IMG/VR virus record: IMGVR_UViG_3300025128_000223
Location: 1 to 29,264 of that record
DNA length: 29,264 bases
Strand: one strand, 5' to 3'
Origin: a virus
The translations under genes and the position numbers were made by a program. Under the pieces are notes generated by a model that saw nothing but the letters and a program-made list of their open reading frames with translations, was not told the DNA's origin and searched no databases. Positions 1 through 8,928 of this stretch are shown here, one piece after another (within the stretch, counting starts at the first letter, position 1; each line of letters begins with the position of its first letter).

Positions 1-108
1 GAACCGGTCGGAGTCGGTGTAACGCTTGACGGTGGTCGTTTCCTCGATGACCGGGGGAGATTTCTCCCGGGCCATCTCCATCAATCGTTGTCCGCCTTTC
101 TTTCTCAT
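1..108 (-). CDS. Hypothetical protein, N-terminal 36 residues (runs off left edge)
   Basis: An open frame starts with ATG at 108 and stays open through base 1 (36 codons, beginning MRKKGGQRLMEMARE). Its ATG overlaps the TGA stop of the giant protein gene in an ATGA arrangement, the same coupling seen at many junctions here, which supports it as the next gene of the operon. The visible part is basic and then polar and carries no recognisable domain. Its place after three internal virion-type proteins suggests a structural or late gene, but the function is unknown. Confidence 0.6.
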   Translation of the reverse strand, partial: MRKKGGQRLMEMAREKSPPVIEETTTVKRYTDSDRF

Positions 109-3100
109 TGCTCGATAAATTTCTGGAGGATCTCCATCGCCCGGTCTTTGCGCTCTTCTTTCTCTCTCTCGGGCAATCGATAAATCTTATCCATCACCAG
201 TTTCACCGGTTGACTGGTGGGAGTTATCTGAGTCGGTGTGCGGATACCGGGGGTGGCGGGCATAAATCTTTTTCCTGACTCTGGCTCGTCACCTCTCGCC
301 CATCTTCGCAAGTCGCCAATTATTCTTTTAGAATTAGATACATCGTATTCAAGCGACAGTCGTTTCCCCGCATCATCCTCCGCATCTAAATAAATCTCCC
401 CATCTTTTAGGTCTGAGATTTCTTTTACGCGGATTTCCTGCTGCTTCGTAAGTGGGGTTCTTCCATGTACCGAAATCATCCCGGATTTCGCGTCAACTCT
501 AACCGCGCCTCTCTTCATGAAGTCCACCATCCCCGACCACTGTTCATCCGCTGGAACACCATCATACTCGACCTCTCGATGGTCTACTTGTCGCTGACCA
601 GTCATGTGATCTTTACCGTACTTGGGTTTTAGTTCCCAATAGCCATCTTTGAGGAAATACTCGTCTGTCCAGTGTCTGCCAGAAAAATCCAATAGTTTCC
701 CGTCTGGGAGAATATACCCAGCCTCCTCGATGTTCCGAGTTAAGCCATGATTCTTCTTCGCGGAACCAAACGCATTCGCATTACTTACCCCCGGCATGAA
801 CTTCACCTGGCCGCCCACCACGCTACCCGCCTCATCGCCACGCATGGCAGGCGTGATGTCGATGGCTTTGAAAGAACTCCCACGGGGTTGAAACGGTTCG
901 TCTGGGATTGCTACACTAAAATCCTCGACCTTCGCGCCAAACTTCTTGCCGTACTTCTTCATGAACTGCGGGATCATGCGGTCGTACAGATTGCTCGCCC
1001 ACTCGCCGCCGACTTTGAGGTCAACGCCGGTCAGCTTCCCCGGAGACTCAAATGCCATGACCTTCTCAGCCATTTCTTTCCCGATCACCTCGTCCAGTTG
1101 CTTGCCGGTAAATTGTTTAGCGGATAAAACTCCATCAACTTTTCCCCCATTATCAACCATCAGCTTAAAAGAAGTGCCTCTAATCGGATCAATTCTCACT
1201 GACCTGACGTTCGACTCAACCGATGGCACTGCAATCTCATTCACCTGCTTACTCAGATCATATCGCTTGGCAGTCTCGTCGCCGCTGATCCAGGCGAGCT
1301 TCTCGTATCCGTTCTCGGCGGCATGACGCAACATCCGCTTCATCACCAACTCATGCCATGAAGTCTTGAACGGTGCGTCTGGGACTTTCTCCAACCGTGT
1401 CGGAGGAACTTCGTTTACAGGTTCAAAACCTAAACTTGTTGCTTTCTCTGCTGCTTCTTCTCTGGTCGAAAACCACCCAATTCGCTCTTTGTCTGGACTG
1501 TAAAGAGCGTAACTTTCGCCACTGTTAGATTTTAATATCGCAGCTTTTGGCTTTCCTGCCTCACCCGCATACCCGCTCTTGCGTCCTTCGCGGTGCCAGT
1601 CCGATTGAACCTCCTCAACAAACAGAATCTTCTCTCCGTTTGGCCCGGTGCGGTCGTTGAAGCGGACATGCGCCAGGACGTTGGGTTCGTCCCAGTGGGA
1701 GGACTGGTAGTTGCTTGGGTCTTTGCGGTGATATTCCCCGGTCGATTCTCGTTCAACGTAAGCGGTCAACTCGCGTTCTGCCGCCTGCCTGGAATCAATT
1801 CCATGCGATGACCGAGAACCGTCAGAATGTTCAATATAAAAAAGACCATCATCGCCTTCAACCACCCGCGACTTCTGCCGTTCAGTCGGTAACCGCAACA
1901 CCATCTCACGGTAGCTGCCGGGTTCTGCGCCGGGGAGTTGGTAGTCTTCGTACTGAGTAGGTTTGGTTTTTTTATCAGGATCAATTGGATCAAATCGATC
2001 ACCGCTATATACGGTCTCCTCCAGCCGGACATCGTTCTCCCGAATGAAATCAGATAACTCCTGTTTGGTGACTTGTTTCTTGCCACGCAGGAAATCCTCC
2101 AGGCCGAGCCACGCAATCTCCTCCTTCTTCACGCCGGGTTGCTTGGCTATCGTCGCCAACATCTGATCGCCGGTTGCCCGGGTGGGGATCTTGTCGCCCG
2201 CCGCCACCTCGGCTACCCGACTGTAAAACCCCAGGTCATCGACCGGCGGGCGGGTAGCTTCTCCGGGCATGTATCTGGCCCGCGCTTTGCCGTAGTTGAT
2301 CGGGAAGTTTTCGCCCATCCCCGGGGTGAGTTCCTGCATCCGGTCAACTCTCAGGCTGTGAATCTGCTTCCGATCCTTCGCCGACACGTTCCAATCTTTG
2401 CGCCCCGGCTCGAATGGCTTGATGCCGAGAAACGAATACATCTTCTCTTTCTTCACGCCTTCCGGGAATCTCTTCGCCGGGTCATCCGCCAGGTGTGTCC
2501 CAAGCAACTCAAGCACATCGTTTCGGAACGCATCCACATCTACGCGCCCATCTTCATCCGCCCATTCTTTCCAAAACTTCTTCTTACCCGACTGTCCCAA
2601 CCACCGATTGATCTTGTTATCGAAATAACCGATGTTGAACACTGTCGCATTGAAGTTGCCATGCGAACTGATCGACATCCCGATGGGCGTAAAGAGTTGG
2701 ACTTTCATCCTGGCTTTCGAGGTATACCCACCGCCGCTTATCGCCTTCCAGTAGTCCGCTAGGAACGGTTGACCTTCACGGTTCTTCACCGCTTCGTTCA
2801 TCATTCGGATGTTCTCTTTGAACACCGGACGAACAACGTCATCGGGGGCATCCATGATGGCAGCCATCTGGGCATCATCAAAGTAACCCCCGGAAAAATT
2901 CTTACCTCCATCGGCAGTCTCCCGCCACTGGACAACCCCCACCGATGGCTCGTCCTCCCCGACTTGCTTGGTGACCGGCTCAAGCGCAGAAACCAATGCC
3001 GCCACCCGGTTCTTGTCCATCCGGGTTCTCTCTCTTGCCGTGGTGAACGCAGGACGCTGACCGGGCTGCCACTTGCCGCCAGTCGAGTTGAGGATGTCAC

Positions 3101-5978
3101 CGTCTTTTAATTTATCGTCAGTCGGCTTCTCGTCAGTCGGCTTCTCGTCAGTCGGCTTCTCGTCAGTCGGCTTCTCGTCAGTCGGCTTTTTGGTGGTCGG
3201 CTTCTCGTCAGTCGGCTTTTTGCTTTTGTAAACCTTCACCCAACCGGACTCCGCCCATCTTTCGATGATTGCCGCCGGGATTTTTGGTGTGCCGTCTTTG
3301 TTCTTCTTAACTGCGTCACCGGCTTTATAAGTCACCTCCGAACCACCCACCTCGTCGGTCTCCGAAACCCGGGTGACCAGTTTATCTTTCTCGATGATGT
3401 ACTGGGCTATTAGATGTTCGACCCCCGGATCTACCACCATCTGCCTGCCGGTCTTCGGGTCTTTGAAGATAACGCTCGTTGCCGTCATGTCGCCCCGGGG
3501 GTTGCCCGCCAGGTCGAACTTCACTCCCACCTGTTCAAGCGTCTTACGCAACCGGCCAAGCGTATGCAGTTTCAGCTTGTCGATCTCCATCCCGAGGAAT
3601 TTGTCCCGGAAATAATCTTTCTTGAGAACGGTGTTCCGCGCTTTGCGGATAATGCCGTGCCGGGCCGACTCACCGAACATGGCGAACTGTTCACTCAAAA
3701 TTTCCCGGGCAATGAATTTTCGCTTTTCGGATTCCGGTAACATCTCAAATGCCGCCAATTCTTTGGCTCGGTCATCCTGCTTGATTGTTAGCTCATCGAG
3801 TTCCCGGTTCATGAGTGCCAAGTCGGGCGTTTCCGCTCCTCCCGACTTTTTGAACTCCTCCGCAATCTCCGCTTTTTTCGCAATTATTTTACTCGTCTGA
3901 TCGGGGTACAGTTTGCTGTTGTACTGATCAATGAGTTTCCCGAGTTCGTCTGCACTGTACAACCCCGCCTTCATCTGGCTGCCGTCCGGGCCATACGTCC
4001 CGACAATCGTCTGCACCAGGTCAGTCTGCAAATCCTGCAACGGATCAACATCGATGGTCTCGTCCAGTTCAGTGTCGAGTTTCTTCTGACGCGAACTCCA
4101 GGTCTCGGTGGGGTGGAACACTTCATGCAGAAGCGTCATCGTCGAGACTTCCGCATCGGTGTTGATGTAAATTTTGTTGGTGTCAGGCCAATAGAACCCG
4201 GCGACCGTTTCATGGAACCGATTCCCGGTCTCCGCCATCACCTCCTGCGCGTTTCCGACAAACAGATCAACGTCCTTCCCGGCATACCGCTTCGCGCCCA
4301 TCGCCCAGTTCACCGCTTCCGCCTGGGTTGCCATGTCGTGGACGCTCAAACCCCGGTCAGGATCGACAAACCTCACACGTTGTTCCTCCGGTAACCCGGC
4401 AGCAAATCGTTCGACCACTGCCTCGCTTGCCAGTTGGTGGTCGGGTGTCTCTTTGATCCTCAACCGTAGATCCGCGCTTGGCACTCCTCCGCGACTGATC
4501 TCTACCCGGGCAAGTTTGCTCAACGCTTTGGCACTAGCTAACCCGGCAGGCGCGGCGAATGTTCCGATACCAAGTCCTGCCGCCCATCCGGGGTTGTTTG
4601 GGTCGGTAGGCATAAGCGAACCTATGCCTGCACCCAGACCGGCACCCACGGCAGCGGTGTCCGCTATTTTTGCCGCACCGGATAAAAGTTTGTTCGCTAC
4701 TCGGTTGTCGTACTTGACGAACTGTTTCGCGACATCCTCGCTCATCTTCCGCGTCTTCGCCACCGTCCCGAGTCCGCTGACTCTGACCGAGTTGATCTTG
4801 GCAGCCTCCGCTGCGCCTCCAATGCGTTGTGCGGTCTTTTCCAGACTCTCCCCGAGTTGCCCCCCATACCGGATTCCGGTGCCTAATACACCACCTGTAG
4901 CGGCGCCAGTCAGCACTCCTTCGAGCTTTCGACCTTCGGGCGCGGTGAAATATCCAAGCGTACCTCCGCCAACCACACCGACTGTCGGTGCTTTGGTGAT
5001 TACTTTTTCACCGATCTCCGCGCCTTTCTGCATCCCGCGCCCAACCACCTCTCCAACTTTACCTGTTCCGCTAACAAATGAGGTAATCGGGGTGGCAACA
5101 CGTTGACCGACTTCTTTTAATGCTTTACCTCCCGCCGCACCGATCTTGGTGTTCGCCGCTTTGCTGGCTGCCGCCATTACTTGCTTGGCATATTTGTTGG
5201 TGACCTTCGGGACATGTCGCATTCCCGCCGCACCGACCTTCGCCAAGCCACCACCAACCAGGTAGGTCGGATCGAAAATTAAACTGAGCGAGTCGGCTAC
5301 CTCGGGGTCGATGCCGTCATCGTATACCTCGGCCAACTCTTTCGCCCCAAACATCCTCGCCACATCGCCCATGCGCGACTTCCGCAATTCCAACTGGCGG
5401 AATATCTGATCACCGAACTCCGCGTATGCCTCGTACTCGGCTTTGTTCTCCTCCTCCTCAGTGCGGAACGGTTTTGCGAGAAGTCGGCCCGCTCCTCCGC
5501 CAATCATCCTCACGCCTTCCATAGCGGCGAGGAACGACTCGGGGATATTCGCGGATGCTTCCAGTACGCCTTCTTCTTTTATCTTGCCGGGGATCTTCGT
5601 GAAACCTCCCGCAAGATGTTTCACCGCACCTGTCGCCACCTCCCACCAATCGACATCGCCTTCGTTCTTTTGTTTAAGCCACTCGTCGTAGGTCATCACC
5701 CCACGCTCGCTGTGAGTCATCCTGCCGGTACTGTCGTACTTCGGGCGGTGGAGGCGTTTGCCCGCGTCATCGTAAACCGGGAGAGATACTTCTTTGCCGT
5801 GACGGTCGTATTCGGTGACCATCTCCTCGAACTCCTCGGCCTCCTCCGGTTCATCGCGGGGGGGCGGGAAGTCTTCTTCCACCAATGGAAAATACTGTAA
5901 CCCAGTGTCCTGGGTGGTCGATGGGAGTGGGGCGGGTGGGGTGAACCGATCCTCAACAATCTGGAACGTCTCAGGCAT
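105..5978 (-). CDS. Giant polyvalent internal virion/ejection protein with HEVFH metallopeptidase-like motif
   Basis: This 1957-residue protein is the largest gene of the window. The acidic N-terminus is followed by Ala/Gly-rich, helix-prone and glycine-zipper-like stretches (about 110-490), typical of phage ejection proteins that enter the envelope. An HEVFH motif (H618, E619, H622) after a predicted beta segment matches the HExxH zinc metallopeptidase signature. A Lys-Pro-Thr-Asp-Glu repeat linker occupies about 923-953. A C-terminal section contains EEVQSDWH (Q1458-H1462) and, downstream, a TSWHELVMKRML helix, a combination I recognise from large polyvalent phage proteins. Near 1752 a GYILPDGKLLDFSG block resembles another domain of that group. 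The start overlaps the preceding stop (TAATG). Inferred role: a multidomain protein injected with the DNA. Enzymatic activity is inferred from the motif only. Confidence 0.8.
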   Translation of the reverse strand: MPETFQIVEDRFTPPAPLPSTTQDTGLQYFPLVEEDFPPPRDEPEEAEEFEEMVTEYDRHGKEVSLPVYDDAGKRLHRPKYDSTGRMTHSERGVMTYDEWLKQKNEGDVDWWEVATGAVKHLAGGFTKIPGKIKEEGVLEASANIPESFLAAMEGVRMIGGGAGRLLAKPFRTEEEENKAEYEAYAEFGDQIFRQLELRKSRMGDVARMFGAKELAEVYDDGIDPEVADSLSLIFDPTYLVGGGLAKVGAAGMRHVPKVTNKYAKQVMAAASKAANTKIGAAGGKALKEVGQRVATPITSFVSGTGKVGEVVGRGMQKGAEIGEKVITKAPTVGVVGGGTLGYFTAPEGRKLEGVLTGAATGGVLGTGIRYGGQLGESLEKTAQRIGGAAEAAKINSVRVSGLGTVAKTRKMSEDVAKQFVKYDNRVANKLLSGAAKIADTAAVGAGLGAGIGSLMPTDPNNPGWAAGLGIGTFAAPAGLASAKALSKLARVEISRGGVPSADLRLRIKETPDHQLASEAVVERFAAGLPEEQRVRFVDPDRGLSVHDMATQAEAVNWAMGAKRYAGKDVDLFVGNAQEVMAETGNRFHETVAGFYWPDTNKIYINTDAEVSTMTLLHEVFHPTETWSSRQKKLDTELDETIDVDPLQDLQTDLVQTIVGTYGPDGSQMKAGLYSADELGKLIDQYNSKLYPDQTSKIIAKKAEIAEEFKKSGGAETPDLALMNRELDELTIKQDDRAKELAAFEMLPESEKRKFIAREILSEQFAMFGESARHGIIRKARNTVLKKDYFRDKFLGMEIDKLKLHTLGRLRKTLEQVGVKFDLAGNPRGDMTATSVIFKDPKTGRQMVVDPGVEHLIAQYIIEKDKLVTRVSETDEVGGSEVTYKAGDAVKKNKDGTPKIPAAIIERWAESGWVKVYKSKKPTDEKPTTKKPTDEKPTDEKPTDEKPTDEKPTDDKLKDGDILNSTGGKWQPGQRPAFTTARERTRMDKNRVAALVSALEPVTKQVGEDEPSVGVVQWRETADGGKNFSGGYFDDAQMAAIMDAPDDVVRPVFKENIRMMNEAVKNREGQPFLADYWKAISGGGYTSKARMKVQLFTPIGMSISSHGNFNATVFNIGYFDNKINRWLGQSGKKKFWKEWADEDGRVDVDAFRNDVLELLGTHLADDPAKRFPEGVKKEKMYSFLGIKPFEPGRKDWNVSAKDRKQIHSLRVDRMQELTPGMGENFPINYGKARARYMPGEATRPPVDDLGFYSRVAEVAAGDKIPTRATGDQMLATIAKQPGVKKEEIAWLGLEDFLRGKKQVTKQELSDFIRENDVRLEETVYSGDRFDPIDPDKKTKPTQYEDYQLPGAEPGSYREMVLRLPTERQKSRVVEGDDGLFYIEHSDGSRSSHGIDSRQAAERELTAYVERESTGEYHRKDPSNYQSSHWDEPNVLAHVRFNDRTGPNGEKILFVEEVQSDWHREGRKSGYAGEAGKPKAAILKSNSGESYALYSPDKERIGWFSTREEAAEKATSLGFEPVNEVPPTRLEKVPDAPFKTSWHELVMKRMLRHAAENGYEKLAWISGDETAKRYDLSKQVNEIAVPSVESNVRSVRIDPIRGTSFKLMVDNGGKVDGVLSAKQFTGKQLDEVIGKEMAEKVMAFESPGKLTGVDLKVGGEWASNLYDRMIPQFMKKYGKKFGAKVEDFSVAIPDEPFQPRGSSFKAIDITPAMRGDEAGSVVGGQVKFMPGVSNANAFGSAKKNHGLTRNIEEAGYILPDGKLLDFSGRHWTDEYFLKDGYWELKPKYGKDHMTGQRQVDHREVEYDGVPADEQWSGMVDFMKRGAVRVDAKSGMISVHGRTPLTKQQEIRVKEISDLKDGEIYLDAEDDAGKRLSLEYDVSNSKRIIGDLRRWARGDEPESGKRFMPATPGIRTPTQITPTSQPVKLVMDKIYRLPEREKEERKDRAMEILQKFIEQ
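3121..3210 (-). repeat. Six tandem 15-bp units encoding a KPTDE linker
   Basis: The unit gtcggcttctcgtca (plus strand) occurs four times in perfect tandem at 3121-3180. A variant unit follows at 3181-3195 (encoding KPTTK) and another perfect unit at 3196-3210. A partial copy begins at 3211, and a degenerate one precedes 3121. On the coding strand the array gives Lys-Pro-Thr-Asp-Glu repeats, a charged, extended linker between the metallopeptidase-like half and the C-terminal domains of the giant protein. Near-identical DNA units suggest recent expansion by slippage, so copy number may vary between relatives. Confidence 0.95.
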
Positions 5979-7615
5979 TAGAGATTCTTGAGCGTCTCTT
6001 TGTTATCAAGTATGGACTTTTTGATGCGCTTTTCCGATGCGGTTTCGCGCCCACGCAGGATTCCACCCCGCTTACGCTTGTTTCGCTCTGCATCAAGTGA
6101 TTCCTCCAGGAACTCAATCCGCCGTTCAATCTGTGATCGACGTTCTGAATCCGACTTGGGTGCTTCCGCTTTCTCCGGTTTCTCCGCCACACCGCCTGCC
6201 CAATCCCAGTCAAATCCGGTGGGGTCAGGTGTGGGCGCAGCAATTGTCTCCTCGGTGGGGGGATTGACGTTGATCTCTCTGATTACATCAGTGCCCGCTT
6301 CTCGAACTTTCACCCGACCATCCGGGCCTGCTGCCGCCCGTGCGGCTGCCGCCTGGTCAGGTGTGAGACCCACCGCACCTGACTGGGGTAAATTCTCAAC
6401 CTCGATAATCGGGGTTTCCGGTTCTTCGACTCCGAGGAGTTCTTGGCTTTGCTTCTTTACGTCTCTGAGTTGATCGAGGTAACCCGAGACGTTCTTTCTG
6501 CTTTTCGCCAACGTGGATAGTTTATTTTCAAACCCACGCGCCACCATGTCCATCGCCGCTTCGGTAAGTGCTTCGTTTACCTCTTCCGGGGTGTTCAGAT
6601 TACCAATCGTCTTGGAATACATGGCGACATCTTGGTCAGTCAAAACGCCAACCTCGCCGAACACACCCCGCGCCAAACCGGGGATGATCTTGGTGATCTG
6701 TGCTTTGATCAATAATGCTTTATCGTCAAGACCCAACCCGGCTTTGAAATTCCTCCACACGCCAGATATTGGCCCGGTTGTCTGGCCTTCAATTAGTTCC
6801 GACAACTCGCTCAACCGGTCAGTCGTAAACTTGTATTTGCCCAGACTCTCCGACTCGCTTTGGCTTGGCGCATCACCCCACACATAAGATGCCTCGACAA
6901 TCTTCTCATTGTCTTTCGTTGCTGTCGCTTTATCGAAAAACTTGTTTCTGTCGATGATGTACCTCTCTCGTACCCCCGGAGAAAGTTCACTTGGTTTGGA
7001 ACCGAAGAACTTCGACATGCCTCCTTCTCCGTACATCGCCGTTTGCAATCTTTTCTTTTTCTCGACTTCTTTTTTGAGCGCGTCTTCTTCGAGGAAGTTA
7101 TTCATCGCAGGCAAGTCCAACTGCGTTTCTCCGTCTGGCGTGAGAATAAAACCACCGTCCTCGTCTCTCTTGTAAATCGGATTATCTTCGCCGCTGACTG
7201 TTTTATAGTTTTCAATCGTGAGCAAACGATTACGCTTCTGCGCCAAATAAACAGGATAGCCTTCTTTATCCTCGAACTCTTTCGAGAACGCTTCATATCG
7301 CTTCCAGGTGGCCGGGTCTCGACTGATGTTTGGCTCAACTGATGACTTTATACTCGAATAGTGTTCTCGGCCTTCGGGAGTAGAAAAATCGATTTCCCCG
7401 GAAGCGAGAGCGGCGGGAAGATAATCAACGAACTTGTCGAATGTACTTTCCGATGCCAACTGGTTGTCCAGTGCTTTCTTCCGCTGCGTCTGCTCGAACT
7501 GAAACTGCGTTTTAAGCATGTCCAGTCGCTTGCCCGCCATCGCGTTGTTGACGGCACTGTTCCAGATGTTCTGGCCCGCTCTTACTCCACTCGCAAATGC
7601 TGATCCTGCGCTCAT
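5978..7615 (-). CDS. Internal virion/ejection-type protein
   Basis: A 545-residue protein, soluble and helix-rich, with a Ser/Ala/Gly N-terminus (MSAGSAFASGVRAGQNIW) followed by a long charged helical region (QFQFEQTQRKKALDNQL). The middle is mixed alpha/beta and the C-terminus is a highly charged coiled coil (about 495-545). It has no signal peptide or obvious enzyme motif. It lies between a 291-residue Gly/Gln/Ala-rich protein and the giant polyvalent protein, the position of internal core proteins in short-tailed phages. The TAA stop overlaps the ATG of the giant gene (TAATG). No Shine-Dalgarno precedes its own ATG. Virion assignment rests on context and composition, not on a domain match. 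Confidence 0.65.
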   Translation of the reverse strand: MSAGSAFASGVRAGQNIWNSAVNNAMAGKRLDMLKTQFQFEQTQRKKALDNQLASESTFDKFVDYLPAALASGEIDFSTPEGREHYSSIKSSVEPNISRDPATWKRYEAFSKEFEDKEGYPVYLAQKRNRLLTIENYKTVSGEDNPIYKRDEDGGFILTPDGETQLDLPAMNNFLEEDALKKEVEKKKRLQTAMYGEGGMSKFFGSKPSELSPGVRERYIIDRNKFFDKATATKDNEKIVEASYVWGDAPSQSESESLGKYKFTTDRLSELSELIEGQTTGPISGVWRNFKAGLGLDDKALLIKAQITKIIPGLARGVFGEVGVLTDQDVAMYSKTIGNLNTPEEVNEALTEAAMDMVARGFENKLSTLAKSRKNVSGYLDQLRDVKKQSQELLGVEEPETPIIEVENLPQSGAVGLTPDQAAAARAAAGPDGRVKVREAGTDVIREINVNPPTEETIAAPTPDPTGFDWDWAGGVAEKPEKAEAPKSDSERRSQIERRIEFLEESLDAERNKRKRGGILRGRETASEKRIKKSILDNKETLKNL

Positions 7616-7621
7616 TGTCTT

Positions 7622-8497
7622 TTATACTTTCGGGGTTTGGCCTTTGCTTTGTCCTTTGCCGTATGCCCAACCACCGAGTGCCTGGCCTCCGATTCCCGCT
7701 GCCATACCCAATAACTGCGAACCAATCGGTTGCTGGTTCGCGGCGAAATTCATCTGCTGGTTGTAGGTGTTCATGGCCCACTGCTGTCCTTGTGCCCCAG
7801 CGTTGGGGTCAACACCGATACCCGCCTGGATTCCCATTGGGTTAAACGGACTGGCACCGGCCTGCGCCCCGCTCAGTTGACCGAACTGGGCGACCGGCGT
7901 TGTGCCGCTCAGGAAACTGGCGGCATTCGCCAGGCGTTGTTGGTACTGCCTAAACGCTGCGTCTCCCCGTCTTTCCCCAACTTGAACGGCTGAACCCGAT
8001 CCTAATATGTTCCCGGTGGCTGCCATGTGACTGAGCGAGCCTTGGTCAACCTCCCGCCTCATGCCTGGGTCAAGTTCGTAACCCCGTTCCAATCCTGCCA
8101 ACGCTTCTTCGCCGAGTTTCTTCCTAACCGCCGCGCCGATAGGATCGGATGCCTCCAACTCTAAATTTCGTTGGGCGACAAAATCCAATCCATGCTTCTT
8201 CTGAACATCCAGCATTCCCGCTGCCATCTTGTCGGCAGCCTCAAGTCCGAACTCCATCTCCTCCCGGGTAGCGTCCGCGTCTGAGTAGCCTTTAAAATCG
8301 TAAGTGACATCTTTGAACCCGGTCTTGTTGCCGTCTGCATCGAAGATCGGAACCTTAACGTCTACCGACTTGCCGAACTTCGCCGCGTTAGCAATCAATT
8401 TCTGAATGCCTACCGTCTCCAAATTTGCCCACACCCCCGCCTCGTTAGCACCGGCAATGCTCGGCGGGTCAGGTTGGTCTGATGAATATAATCCCAT
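7622..8497 (-). CDS. Probable internal virion protein, Gly/Gln/Ala-rich C-terminus
   Basis: A 291-residue protein beginning MGLYSSDQPDPPS. The first half is mixed and charged. The second half (about 195-291) is low-complexity, rich in Gly, Ala, Gln and Asn, with hydrophobic glycine-rich stretches such as LLGMAAGIGGQALGGWAYG that could associate with membrane. A good Shine-Dalgarno (AGGAG, 8 nt before ATG) precedes it. It comes directly before the 545-residue and giant ejection-type genes, matching the first of a three-protein internal core/ejection set. I recognise the general type from short-tailed phages but no named family. Confidence 0.6.
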   Translation of the reverse strand: MGLYSSDQPDPPSIAGANEAGVWANLETVGIQKLIANAAKFGKSVDVKVPIFDADGNKTGFKDVTYDFKGYSDADATREEMEFGLEAADKMAAGMLDVQKKHGLDFVAQRNLELEASDPIGAAVRKKLGEEALAGLERGYELDPGMRREVDQGSLSHMAATGNILGSGSAVQVGERRGDAAFRQYQQRLANAASFLSGTTPVAQFGQLSGAQAGASPFNPMGIQAGIGVDPNAGAQGQQWAMNTYNQQMNFAANQQPIGSQLLGMAAGIGGQALGGWAYGKGQSKGQTPKV

Positions 8498-8499
8498 AA

Positions 8500-8928
8500 T
8501 TAAAACTCCTCTTTCAAAAACAACTCCCGAACTTTTAAACTTATATTTCTCAAGTGATCACTTCCTCCAGTAATATACGCGACCAACAACACCAACTCGG
8601 TTATCTGATCGCGTATCACCAAAGCATAATTTTTTCTTGTCTTGTCTTTCTCCATCCAATCGTTTGAGTCGATCCAGGCATTGACGCTCGTCAAGTGAAG
8701 CGGCACAAGCGACAGTCTGTGCGCGATAAAGAACGGATTGCTTGGCAATGCCACCAACAATAGATCGGCCAACTTGTACTTGTCCTCGACAGTAACTTTT
8801 TTCGGTTCATCCACTAGGTCATCAATAATTCTCAACGCTCTCGCGATTATAAATAAATAATTCCAGGCATCCTGGTTGCCGTTGGATGCAAGCGCAACAG
8901 CCTCAGCGACTTTCTTGTCATACGTCAT
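8500..8928 (-). CDS. Hypothetical all-helical protein
   Basis: A 142-residue protein predicted to be almost entirely alpha-helical. It contains WNYLFIIARALRIIDDLVDE (about 22-41), whose IIDDLVDE recalls the Asp-rich helices of trans-isoprenoid synthases. The match is too short to claim an enzyme and the second Asp-rich motif is absent. Its ATG overlaps the stop of the tail tubular B-like gene (ATGA), and it ends just before the internal virion genes, so a tail- or core-associated role is plausible. Function unknown. Confidence 0.6.
   Translation of the reverse strand: MTYDKKVAEAVALASNGNQDAWNYLFIIARALRIIDDLVDEPKKVTVEDKYKLADLLLVALPSNPFFIAHRLSLVPLHLTSVNAWIDSNDWMEKDKTRKNYALVIRDQITELVLLVAYITGGSDHLRNISLKVRELFLKEEF

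Noticed and set aside
3121-3210. Possible CRISPR-like repeat array
   Set aside because: Units are contiguous 15-mers with no spacers and lie in frame inside a coding region; it is a coding minisatellite.
2073-5106. Several long plus-strand open frames (e.g. 2073-2762 and 4333-5106)
   Set aside because: They lie opposite the continuous 1957-codon minus-strand gene, have Pro/Arg/Ser-rich antisense-like composition and no start signals or domains; they are shadows.
8500-8928. Isoprenoid synthase-like enzyme based on IIDDLVDE
   Set aside because: Only one short Asp-rich motif, no second motif and the protein is far too short for the family.
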